A stretch of DNA of 5,968 nt from an uncultured Eubacteriales bacterium (GTDB lineage Bacteria > Bacillota > Clostridia > Oscillospirales > Acutalibacteraceae), in contig OMRJ01000139.1 of the NCBI GenBank assembly GCA_900313475.1, forward strand, positions 1 to 5,968, given 5' to 3'. The notes under the pieces were generated by a model. It was not told the origin of the DNA. It saw only the letters and a program-made list of their open reading frames with translations, and made no database searches. Shown piece by piece: positions 1-5,855 of this stretch; positions within the stretch are counted from its first letter, which is position 1, and each line of letters begins with the position of its first letter. The position numbers were made by a program, and so were the translations under genes.

Positions 1-1
1 A

Positions 2-229
2 AAGGGACTCTATGCCGAGCTTCGCCCCTACGGCATCAGAGTAAGCTGCGTAATGCCCGGGCAGGCAAGTACAGGCTTCCAGAAAGGATCGGGCATCGGA
101 GAGGTTGAGGAATCGCTTAAGGCGACCGATATCGCAAATGCGGTTTACTACTGCGCATCGCAGCCTGACGAGGTCGTTATAGAAGAAGTTACCGTTTGGG
201 GAACAACACAGGATGTTCAGCCGCTCTGA
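2..229 (+). CDS. Short-chain dehydrogenase/reductase (SDR), C-terminal part only
   Basis: The reading frame is open from base 2 and ends at TGA 227-229, giving the last 75 residues of a protein whose start lies upstream of the window. The segment ELRPYGIRVSCVMPG matches the classical SDR strand and loop after the active-site helix (ELRPxGIRVxxVxPG). Further on, SLKATDIANAVYYCASQP matches the SDR C-terminal helix (ALxxEDIAxAVxYALSQP), followed by a last strand (VVIEEVTVWGTTQ) typical of YdfG-like and 3-oxoacyl-ACP-reductase-like members. The family carries out NAD(P)-dependent alcohol/carbonyl interconversion in the cytoplasm. The Rossmann glycine motif and the YxxxK catalytic pair would lie upstream and cannot be checked, so the substrate is unknown. 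It ends 16 nt before the glycyl radical enzyme, which suggests co-transcription and possibly a shared pathway. Confidence 0.88.
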   Translation, partial: KGLYAELRPYGIRVSCVMPGQASTGFQKGSGIGEVEESLKATDIANAVYYCASQPDEVVIEEVTVWGTTQDVQPL

Positions 230-230
230 T

Positions 231-236
231 AAGGAG
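231..236 (+). promoter_or_regulatory. Ribosome binding site of the glycyl radical enzyme gene
   Basis: AAGGAG lies 9 nt before ATG 246. It decides the start: an in-frame ATG at 213 would overlap the SDR gene, has no comparable site, and would add 11 residues unlike the family's N-terminus. Confidence 0.8.
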
Positions 237-245
237 AGTAGAAAC

Positions 246-2405
246 ATGAAAAAAATTTATGAGACAGAGCCGTTTGCTTGCGCGTATCTGAATTCCGAAA
301 TTGACGACGCGGAATATCGAATCGCCTGCGGAATGCGTGAGACGGCAAGGTTTATTCCTCTTGAAATTGAAAAAAATACTTTTTTTGCCGGAATTGACAG
401 AACCGAACCTTTTGCGTTCTATTATAAATTCGGCCGCGGTATTTTTGAAGAATCGGAAGTTTTTGAACAAAAGATCAAAAAATTTCCATATCTTGCAGAA
501 GAACTTAAAGAATTGTATGAAGCGATTCATCCGCTCAATACCGTTAATATGGTGAATGACAGCTTTACGGAGCACGAGAAAAAACTCTGTGCACAGATAC
601 CGCTCGACGGCAAAGATATAAAGACATGCTGGGGCGGCACATGGGGCGGTCACAGCAATCCCGACTATCGCATGCTTCTGCGTCTCGGAACAAACGGACT
701 GCGTGAGAGAATAGCAGTGGGCAGAAAAATGAACTGCGGCAACGATATTTTTTACGATTCACTTTCAATTGCGCTCGATGCATTGGATATTTTGGGCGAA
801 CGGGCGTTCGAACAGGCGAAAAAATGCGGAAACGAGCGCTTGGCGCGTGCGTTTTCGGTTATTCCGAAAAATTCTCCGCGTGATTTTTTTGAGGCATGTC
901 AAATGTTCAAAATAGTTTTTGAATTTGACGGAATTGATTCTCCGGGCAGATTTGATTATTTTATGGACGATTATTGCAAGACGGCGTCACACGACGAGCG
1001 AATGGAGTGTCTCCGTGAACTGTGGCAGTTTTTCAAAGCTACACGCACATGGAATCTGTGTCTCGGAGGCAGCGACGAAAAAGGAAACTACTTCACAAAT
1101 CCGTTAACCTATGAAGTCCTTGAGGTTGCGCGGGAATATAAGTATGATACTCCGAATATCACGCTTCGCGTGAGCAATAATACGCCGGAGGACGTCTGGA
1201 AAAGTGCAGCGCAAACCCTCGCCACGGGAATAGGAATGCCCGCGATATACAACGACGAGTGTGTTTGTCCCGCTTTGGAGGAGCTTGGAATAAAACCTGT
1301 CGACTCGCATAACTACTGCATGAACGGCTGCAATCAAATAGATATTTTCGGAAAATCTCACATGGGACTTGAGGACGGTGAGGTCTGCTTGGCGAAATGT
1401 CTTGATCTGACGCTTCATAACGGAAAATGCGGATTGTCGGGTGAGATGCTCGGTATTGAAACAGGTGACGCTGAAAGCTTTGAATCATATGAAGAATTTT
1501 TTGCGGCATACAAAAAACAAGTGGAGTATATAACCGATTGCGCCCTTAAAATGTCCGAAAAGGCGCAGCGCATCTATGCTGAATTTGCGCCGAATCCCTT
1601 GCGCTCAAATCTCATTATCGGCTGCGTTGAATCCGGACTTGACTACAAAAACGGCGGTCCGGTATACAACCACGGACAGATACTTACAGAGGGAATTGCC
1701 GACACCGTCGATTCGCTTGCGGCAGTAAAGCACTTTGTTTACGACACGGGCAAATACACGCTTCGTCAGGTGATTGATGCTCTCGACCGCAATTTTGTCG
1801 GATATGACGAATTGTTCTCCGACCTTTCCCGCTACAAAAAGTTCGGCAACGATATTCCCGAAGTCGATGAAATATGCACCGCAGTTATCGAACATTTTTA
1901 CGGTTATTTGCACACAAAACGAACGTTCAGAGGCGGAATTTACGGAGGCGGATGCAGCACCTTCGGCAGAGCGGCTCACTACGGCGGCGGTACCGGAGCG
2001 CTTCCGAACGGAAAGAAAAAAGAGTCCGACCTTTTGGCGGACAGCATAGGTGCCGTGCCCGGATGTGACACAAACGGACCGACGGCATTGCTCAACTCAG
2101 TGGCAAAGGAGCCGCAGCATCTTGCCGTGAGCGGTAATGTAATGCAGCTCAAATTTACAAAAGATCTTTTTAAACAGGAAAAAGGTCAGGCAGGTTTTAT
2201 TGCGCTTGCAAAAACATACTTTAAAAAGGGAGGTCAGCAGCTTTCGGTTTCCGTTGTTTCAACCGATGAATTACGTGACGCACAGATTCACCCCGAGCTT
2301 CACGGTGATCTTATAGTGCGAGTAGGCGGCTACAGTGACTATTTTGTTCGACTTTCAAAAGGACTGCAAAACAACATCATAGCACGTACGGAGATAGCAC
2401 TTTGA
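246..2405 (+). CDS. Glycyl radical enzyme of the pyruvate formate-lyase-like superfamily, substrate unknown
   Basis: This 719-residue cytoplasmic enzyme is expected to use a protein glycyl radical to form a transient cysteine thiyl radical that attacks the substrate. Family landmarks in order are GGH at 134-136 followed by NPDY, SPGRFD at 232-237, the active-site loop NYCMNGCNQ with candidate catalytic Cys362, a GCVESGxDxxxGG segment around Cys460 (the conserved GCIEKG region, not the active site), a GTGALPNG segment near 587, and the C-terminal glycyl radical domain (about 590-719) with RVGGYSDYF and radical-bearing Gly695. The oddity is Gln364 where dehydratase/lyase members have the catalytic Glu of GCVE; it also lacks the Cys-Cys pair of true pyruvate formate-lyase. 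At 719 residues it is shorter than the usual 780-850. I see no microcompartment-targeting extension. The next gene is its probable activase. Superfamily assignment is near certain; the reaction is unknown. Confidence 0.95.
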   Translation: MKKIYETEPFACAYLNSEIDDAEYRIACGMRETARFIPLEIEKNTFFAGIDRTEPFAFYYKFGRGIFEESEVFEQKIKKFPYLAEELKELYEAIHPLNTVNMVNDSFTEHEKKLCAQIPLDGKDIKTCWGGTWGGHSNPDYRMLLRLGTNGLRERIAVGRKMNCGNDIFYDSLSIALDALDILGERAFEQAKKCGNERLARAFSVIPKNSPRDFFEACQMFKIVFEFDGIDSPGRFDYFMDDYCKTASHDERMECLRELWQFFKATRTWNLCLGGSDEKGNYFTNPLTYEVLEVAREYKYDTPNITLRVSNNTPEDVWKSAAQTLATGIGMPAIYNDECVCPALEELGIKPVDSHNYCMNGCNQIDIFGKSHMGLEDGEVCLAKCLDLTLHNGKCGLSGEMLGIETGDAESFESYEEFFAAYKKQVEYITDCALKMSEKAQRIYAEFAPNPLRSNLIIGCVESGLDYKNGGPVYNHGQILTEGIADTVDSLAAVKHFVYDTGKYTLRQVIDALDRNFVGYDELFSDLSRYKKFGNDIPEVDEICTAVIEHFYGYLHTKRTFRGGIYGGGCSTFGRAAHYGGGTGALPNGKKKESDLLADSIGAVPGCDTNGPTALLNSVAKEPQHLAVSGNVMQLKFTKDLFKQEKGQAGFIALAKTYFKKGGQQLSVSVVSTDELRDAQIHPELHGDLIVRVGGYSDYFVRLSKGLQNNIIARTEIAL
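2390..2393 (+). promoter_or_regulatory. Ribosome binding site inside the end of the GRE gene
   Basis: GGAG sits within the last codons of the glycyl radical enzyme. Its spacing is 8 nt to TTG 2402 and 14 nt to ATG 2408, so it favours the TTG start of the activase, although ATG is the commoner start codon. Confidence 0.5.
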
Positions 2406-3256
2406 ACATGAAAAATGACGGCAATACGGCATCGCTTTTTAATATTCAGCGATATTCTCTCCATGACGGCCCGGGTATACGCACAACGGTTTTTTTTAAG
2501 GGCTGCAATCTTCACTGCATTTGGTGTCACAACCCGGAATCGCAGAAAAGCACGACAGAATTGATGTTTTACGGCAACCGGTGCGTGAAGTGCGGTAAGT
2601 GTTTAGATTACTGCGAAAAAGCTTTCACTGAAAAATGCACCCGTTGCGGCAGATGTTCGTCCGTTTGTCTTTACGGAGCACGTGAAAAGTGCGGCGATAT
2701 GTATACCGTAGACAGTGTTTTTGCGAAAATATGCGATGACATCGATTATTATGAGGTTTCGGACGGCGGGGTGACATTGAGCGGCGGCGAACCGCTTTTA
2801 CAGGCTGATTTTGTTACGGAGCTTTTGAAAAAATGCAATGAACACGGCATTCACACTGCTGTCGAAACGGCGGGTAACGTTCCATTTGATGTTTTTGAAA
2901 AAATAATGCCGTACACGAATCTGTTTTTGTATGACATTAAATGCATCGATGAAAAAATGCACATCCGTTTTACCGGTGTGTCCAATTCGATTATTCTGAA
3001 AAATGCCGAGAAACTCAAAAAATGTCGTTGTGATGTTCTGTTCAGAATGCCTGTTATTCCGGGCTTTAACGACGGTCAGGTTGACGCGGTTTCCGAATTT
3101 GTAGGCTGCGGCAAACTTGAACTTATGCCGTATCACAATATGTGTTCGGCAAAATATGTTGCGCTTGAACGCAAATTTGAAACGGAAAAAGCAAAAATTC
3201 CCGACGAAGAATATATAAAGGAGCTTGCAAAGTCGTACGCAAACGTGATAAACTGA
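2402..3256 (+). CDS. Glycyl radical enzyme activating enzyme (radical SAM)
   Basis: This 284-residue radical-SAM enzyme should cleave S-adenosylmethionine to abstract a hydrogen from Gly695 of the upstream glycyl radical enzyme. The radical-SAM CX3CX2C cluster motif is at Cys35, Cys39 and Cys42 (GCNLHCIWCHNPES). A ferredoxin-like insert follows with two CX2CX2CX3C motifs, Cys61/64/67/71 and Cys79/82/85/89, predicting two auxiliary [4Fe-4S] clusters, as in activases of glycerol dehydratase and related GREs and unlike the short PflA type. SGGEPL at 127-132 is the SAM-binding GGE motif; DIKCID and RMPVIPGFND are later family motifs. The start is uncertain: TTG 2402 overlaps the upstream stop codon (TTGA) and has GGAG 8 nt before it, while ATG 2408, two codons later, is 14 nt from the same GGAG. 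The overlap suggests translational coupling. Confidence 0.96.
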   Translation: MNMKNDGNTASLFNIQRYSLHDGPGIRTTVFFKGCNLHCIWCHNPESQKSTTELMFYGNRCVKCGKCLDYCEKAFTEKCTRCGRCSSVCLYGAREKCGDMYTVDSVFAKICDDIDYYEVSDGGVTLSGGEPLLQADFVTELLKKCNEHGIHTAVETAGNVPFDVFEKIMPYTNLFLYDIKCIDEKMHIRFTGVSNSIILKNAEKLKKCRCDVLFRMPVIPGFNDGQVDAVSEFVGCGKLELMPYHNMCSAKYVALERKFETEKAKIPDEEYIKELAKSYANVIN

Positions 3257-3279
3257 AGAAAAAAAGCGGCGGTGCGGCG

Positions 3280-3828
3280 ATGGAGTATTATAAAAAAACG
3301 TTATTAAAGAACGGAAAAGAATGCGTTATCCGCAGCGGAAAATACGCCGACGGTGCGGCGGTGCTTGAGAATTTTAACCGCGTGCACGGCGAAACTGACT
3401 TTTTGCTCTCTTACCCCGATGAAAACTCATTTACGGCGGAACAGGAATCCGAATTTCTGCTCTCAAAACTGACAAGTGAGAGGGAAGTCCAACTCATTGC
3501 GGTTATCGGCGGCGAAATTGCCGGGACTGCAGGCGTGACACAGGTCGGCGGAAAACGTAAAATTCGTCACAGAGCCGAATACGGAATAAGCATTTCGGAG
3601 AAGTTTTGGGGGGTCGGTATAGGCAGTGCCTTGACCGACGCATGTATCGAATGCGCCGAACGTGCAGGTTTTGAACAGCTTGAACTGAGCGTTGCCGCAG
3701 AAAACAAAAGAGCCGTTGCGTTGTACAAGAAAAAAGGCTTCGTTGCATACGGACGAAACCCTCATGCTTTCAAACTGTCCGACGGTACTTACAGAGAGTT
3801 TGTGTTGATGTATAAAACAATCGGCTGA
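3280..3828 (+). CDS. GNAT-family N-acetyltransferase
   Basis: This is a 182-residue, full-length acyl-CoA-dependent N-acetyltransferase of the GNAT fold. The N-terminal half resembles the common Firmicutes form (LKNGKECVIRSG, then HGETDFLL). Motif A is at about residues 98-120: an AEYGISIS strand followed by the acetyl-CoA pyrophosphate loop WGVGIGSAL (110-118). ELSVAAENKRAVALYKKKGF (135-154) is motif B, with the Asn and Tyr typical of the family. The substrate cannot be predicted: a small molecule, a peptide or a protein N-terminus are all possible. It starts 23 nt after the activase with no clear Shine-Dalgarno sequence, only a G-rich stretch, so it may depend on read-through translation of the operon. 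Its place at the operon's end does not by itself tie it to the radical enzyme pathway. Confidence 0.92.
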   Translation: MEYYKKTLLKNGKECVIRSGKYADGAAVLENFNRVHGETDFLLSYPDENSFTAEQESEFLLSKLTSEREVQLIAVIGGEIAGTAGVTQVGGKRKIRHRAEYGISISEKFWGVGIGSALTDACIECAERAGFEQLELSVAAENKRAVALYKKKGFVAYGRNPHAFKLSDGTYREFVLMYKTIG

Positions 3829-3837
3829 CAGAAATAA

Positions 3838-3872
3838 AAAAACCGACGAGTCGTGCAGACAAGTCGGTTTTT
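3838..3872. terminator. Bidirectional intrinsic terminator between convergent genes
   Basis: AAAAACCGAC (3838-3847) pairs perfectly with GTCGGTTTTT (3863-3872). Within the 15-nt loop, GTC (3850-3852) can pair with GAC (3858-3860), stacking a small second hairpin across a GA/AA internal loop. The plus strand ends in five Ts, and on the minus strand seven Ts follow the stem. It lies 9 nt after the acetyltransferase stop and 7 nt after the pncB stop, so it should end both transcripts. Confidence 0.88.
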
Positions 3873-3879
3873 GCTTGAG

Positions 3880-5331
3880 TTATTTATTGTGGAAGCACTC
3901 GTCTATAAGATTTTGCTTTCTGTCCCACAGTCTTTGGGTCAGGTCGACATAATAGTTGTGAGGGTATTCAAATCTGACGACCTCCTCCCAGAGTGTGTCT
4001 ATCTGTTCGGAACAATAATTTCTTATTGACTTTGTGTCGGGAAAGCTGTAAACAAGCTCACCGTTTTCAAATATAGGAACAAGCAGCTTTCTTGCAACAA
4101 AATTTTCTACCGTTTTGCGCTTCCATGTGTAATCGGGATCGAAAAGCTCATATGAATGCATCTTTGACAGATCTTCATCTTCAAGCGACAGCACGTCGGC
4201 AATGGCTTTTCCCGTTTCACTGTCAAACAGTCTCCATAAAAGCTTCGGACACGGTGTGGTTATCTTCTGAACATTTTCCGAAATCTTAATCTTCGGAATT
4301 ATCTCGCCGTTTTTCTCGATGGCAGAGAGCTTATATACGCCGCCCATAACCGGATTGGACGCCGAAGTTATCAGCCTTTCGCCGACAAGGAACGAATCGA
4401 CCCTTGCGCCGTTTTGCAGCATGTCTCTTATGATATACTCATCAAGAGAGTTTGACGCATAGATGTTGCAGTCGGGGAAGCCTGCGTTGTTCAGCTCGCG
4501 ACGGATTTTTTTTGACAGATACGCAAGGTCGCCGCTGTCGATGCGGACACCTTTAGGACGCTTTCCCATAGGAATCAGAACATCGTTAAACGCTTTTATC
4601 GCATTCGGAAGCCCCTTGTCCATCGTGTCATATGTGTCTATAAGCAAAATGCAGTTATCGGGATAAAGCTTTGCAAATTTGCAGAAGGCTTCATATTCGC
4701 TGTCAAACATTTGAATCCAAGTGTGACTCATCGAACCGAACAAGGGAATATTGTATTCATGTGCGGCGCTTACATTTGTTGTTGCGCAACAGCCGCCTAT
4801 GTATGCGCTTCTGGCACCGTTGAGTGCTGCGGAAATACCGTGTGCGCGTCTTGAACCGAACTCAATTATTTCGCGTCCCTGCGCCGCTCTGACAATTCTG
4901 TTTGCCTTTGTTGCGATAAGCGATTGATGATTTACCGACTGCAAGATAATAGTTTCCAAAAGCTGCGCCTGTATGACAGGCCCTTTTACCTTAACAACAG
5001 GCTCATTTGCAAATATCGGTGTCCCCTCGGGAACCGCCCATATATCGCAGGTGAATTTGAAATCGGAAAGATATGCAAGAAAATCTTCGCTCAATCCCTT
5101 TTGTCTTAAAAATTCAAGCTCCTCCGCCGAAAAGGTCAGGTTTTTTATATATTCCGAAAATTGCCTGACGCCTGCCATTATGCAGAAGCCGCCAAGCTCT
5201 GCAGACGGTCGGTAGAAAATGTCAAACCAAGCAACGGTTTCGTCTGTTCCGTCAGCCAGAAATCCGGCAGACTGTGCAAGTTCATAAAAATCAAATAACA
5301 TATCGCATTTCTGCAAGGACGATAATTCCAT
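3880..5331 (-). CDS. pncB: Nicotinate phosphoribosyltransferase
   Basis: This 483-residue cytoplasmic enzyme joins nicotinate and PRPP, with ATP hydrolysis, to make nicotinate mononucleotide, the entry step of the Preiss-Handler salvage route to NAD. Visible family motifs are the N-terminal CDMLFDFYELAQ segment, EFGSRRAHG (157-165), GSMSHTW (199-205) with His203 as the expected autophosphorylated histidine, LIDTYDT (230-236), GVRIDSGDL (261-269), YASNSLDEY (291-299), and the phosphate-binding region VDSFLVGERLITS followed by GGVYKL (330-335). The usual form of that loop is FGVGT or FGVGE; Leu315 for Gly is a mild departure. Length is normal. The start ATG (5331-5329) has GGAG (5343-5340) 8 nt upstream. 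It is apparently monocistronic, convergent with the GRE operon and divergent from an XRE regulator. Confidence 0.97.
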   Translation of the reverse strand: MELSSLQKCDMLFDFYELAQSAGFLADGTDETVAWFDIFYRPSAELGGFCIMAGVRQFSEYIKNLTFSAEELEFLRQKGLSEDFLAYLSDFKFTCDIWAVPEGTPIFANEPVVKVKGPVIQAQLLETIILQSVNHQSLIATKANRIVRAAQGREIIEFGSRRAHGISAALNGARSAYIGGCCATTNVSAAHEYNIPLFGSMSHTWIQMFDSEYEAFCKFAKLYPDNCILLIDTYDTMDKGLPNAIKAFNDVLIPMGKRPKGVRIDSGDLAYLSKKIRRELNNAGFPDCNIYASNSLDEYIIRDMLQNGARVDSFLVGERLITSASNPVMGGVYKLSAIEKNGEIIPKIKISENVQKITTPCPKLLWRLFDSETGKAIADVLSLEDEDLSKMHSYELFDPDYTWKRKTVENFVARKLLVPIFENGELVYSFPDTKSIRNYCSEQIDTLWEEVVRFEYPHNYYVDLTQRLWDRKQNLIDECFHNK

Positions 5332-5358
5332 GTCTTCATCTCCGTCGGAAATTTTTAC

Positions 5359-5387
5359 GTAATCATTTTATCATAAAAACTGATTAC
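5359..5387. repeat. Imperfect 29-bp dyad over the pncB -10 region, candidate operator
   Basis: GTAATCA (5359-5365) and TGATTAC (5381-5387) are perfect inverted arms around a 15-nt centre, which itself contains TTTTAT-C-ATAAAA (5366-5378), an inverted repeat centred one base away. The dyad covers the whole extended -10 and spacer of the pncB promoter. It lies upstream of the predicted transcript start, so it would act as DNA rather than as an RNA hairpin. The binding protein is unknown; a repressor of NAD genes or the neighbouring XRE protein are both possible. Confidence 0.45.
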
Positions 5388-5393
5388 AGGCAA
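5365..5393 (-). promoter_or_regulatory. Predicted SigA-type promoter of pncB with extended -10
   Basis: On the minus strand the -35 box is TTGCCT (5393-5388, 4 of 6 matches) and the -10 box is TAAAAT (5370-5365, 5 of 6), with a 17-nt spacer. TGA directly before the -10 box gives the extended TGn element. Transcription would start near 5358, leaving a leader of about 27 nt, too short for a riboswitch. The predicted start was not observed experimentally. Confidence 0.65.
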
Positions 5394-5433
5394 TATTTTT
5401 TAACGATTATTTTGTTATTTTTATAAAAAAATA

Positions 5434-5463
5434 TTGACAAAAAACATATTGGTATGTTAGAAT
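5434..5463 (+). promoter_or_regulatory. Predicted strong SigA-type promoter of the first XRE gene
   Basis: The -35 box TTGACA (5434-5439) is a perfect match and the -10 box TAGAAT (5458-5463) has 5 of 6 matches, with an 18-nt spacer and a TGT extended -10 element (5455-5457). The transcript would start near 5470, giving a leader of about 20 nt before ATG 5491. It points away from the pncB promoter, and the two -35 regions are about 40 bp apart. Confidence 0.75.
5443..5458. repeat. 16-bp palindrome in the promoter spacer, candidate autoregulatory operator
   Basis: AACATA (5443-5448) and TATGTT (5453-5458) are perfect inverted arms separated by TTGG. The element fills the space between the -35 and -10 boxes and touches the first base of the -10. 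Short palindromes of this size in a regulator's own promoter are typical binding sites of XRE/Cro-like dimers, so repression by the adjacent gene's product is the simplest reading. That is an inference from position and symmetry. Confidence 0.5.
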
Positions 5464-5477
5464 TTTTACAAACAATA

Positions 5478-5482
5478 GGGGG
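5478..5482 (+). promoter_or_regulatory. Ribosome binding site of the first XRE gene
   Basis: GGGGG, within AGGGGGA, sits 8 nt before ATG 5491. It is G-rich but well placed, and supports the chosen start. Confidence 0.65.
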
Positions 5483-5490
5483 AAATAAAA

Positions 5491-5742
5491 ATGAGATTAC
5501 GTACACAGCAACTCGGTTCAAGAAACAAGGTAGGAGCACGTGTCGAGCGCAAAAGAAAAGAACTCGGCATGAAGCAGAAGGATTTGCTTGCAAGACTCCA
5601 GGTTAAAGGCATTGAGCTTAATTCTTCGGGACTTTCAAAACTTGAAGGTCAGATAAGAAGCGTAAACGATTTTGAATTGATCGCTCTTTCCGAAGCGCTC
5701 GGTGTTTCCGTCGCATGGCTTCTCGGACTCGAAAATGAGTAA
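5491..5742 (+). CDS. Small XRE-family helix-turn-helix transcriptional regulator
   Basis: This 83-residue protein is essentially one Cro/C1-type DNA-binding domain with no effector or membrane domain. After a basic N-terminus (RTQQLGSRNKVGARVERKRKE), the helix-turn-helix spans about residues 27-55 (MKQKDLLARLQ, then SSGLSKLEGQ as the recognition region). It closes with the typical XRE helices ELIALSEALGVSVAWLLG (62-79). The LLARLQVKGxxL spacing is longer than in phage Cro and is familiar from a widespread clostridial subgroup of unknown targets. It probably acts as a dimer. It has its own strong promoter with a palindrome in the spacer, so autorepression is likely. It is divergent from pncB, which makes pncB a possible but unproven second target. 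Confidence 0.92.
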   Translation: MRLRTQQLGSRNKVGARVERKRKELGMKQKDLLARLQVKGIELNSSGLSKLEGQIRSVNDFELIALSEALGVSVAWLLGLENE

Positions 5743-5770
5743 TATTGCATGCTTAAATTAATAATGGGTG

Positions 5771-5799
5771 TTGCAATCGCTCTTTAAAAGTTATATAAT
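5771..5799 (+). promoter_or_regulatory. Predicted SigA-type promoter of the second XRE gene
   Basis: TTGCAA (5771-5776, 4 of 6 matches) and a perfect TATAAT (5794-5799) are separated by 17 nt. The transcript would start near 5806, about 50 nt before ATG 5856. The last bases of the -10 box are also part of the left arm of the terminator hairpin that follows. Confidence 0.65.
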
Positions 5800-5841
5800 A
5801 ATTCTGTCTGTTCTTTTTGCACAGGCAGAGTTATTTTTTTT
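5797..5841 (+). terminator. Intrinsic terminator after the first XRE gene, overlapping the next gene's promoter
   Basis: AATAATTCTGTCTGT (5797-5811) pairs with ACAGGCAGAGTTATT (5821-5835) with two G-U wobbles and no mismatches, around a 9-nt loop, and is followed by more Ts up to 5841 (eight in a row from 5834). It lies 54 nt past the stop of the first XRE gene and should end that transcript. RNA starting near 5806 would lack most of the outer left arm, so the hairpin would be cut to about six base pairs for the second gene's own transcript. Confidence 0.8.
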
Positions 5842-5855
5842 GGTGGTTAACTTTA

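Noticed and set aside
213..245. An upstream ATG that would lengthen the glycyl radical enzyme by 11 residues
   Set aside because: It lies inside the SDR gene, has no good ribosome binding site, and ATG 246 is correctly spaced from AAGGAG.
1620..1637. GCVES around Cys460 as the radical active site of the GRE
   Set aside because: It aligns with the conserved GCIEKG region that precedes the GGAxYN segment in the family, well after the catalytic loop; the active-site cysteine belongs at 362.
1104..1979. Several long open frames on the opposite strand of the GRE gene
   Set aside because: They lie antisense to a protein with strong family motifs throughout, lack ribosome binding sites, and their translations have no recognisable domain.
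2490..2497. Run of eight Ts in the activase gene as a programmed frameshift or sequencing error
   Set aside because: The frame stays intact through it, with the expected radical-SAM motif GCNLHCIWC directly after, so it simply encodes Val-Phe-Phe.
3270..3360. Repeated CGGTGCGGCG at 3270-3279 and 3351-3360
   Set aside because: A 10-base match in GC-rich sequence around the start of one gene; no further copies or symmetry were seen, so chance is the likely explanation.
5344..5490. Riboswitch or leader RNA upstream of pncB or the first XRE gene
   Set aside because: Predicted leaders are only about 20-27 nt and contain no hairpin plus T-run within the transcribed part.
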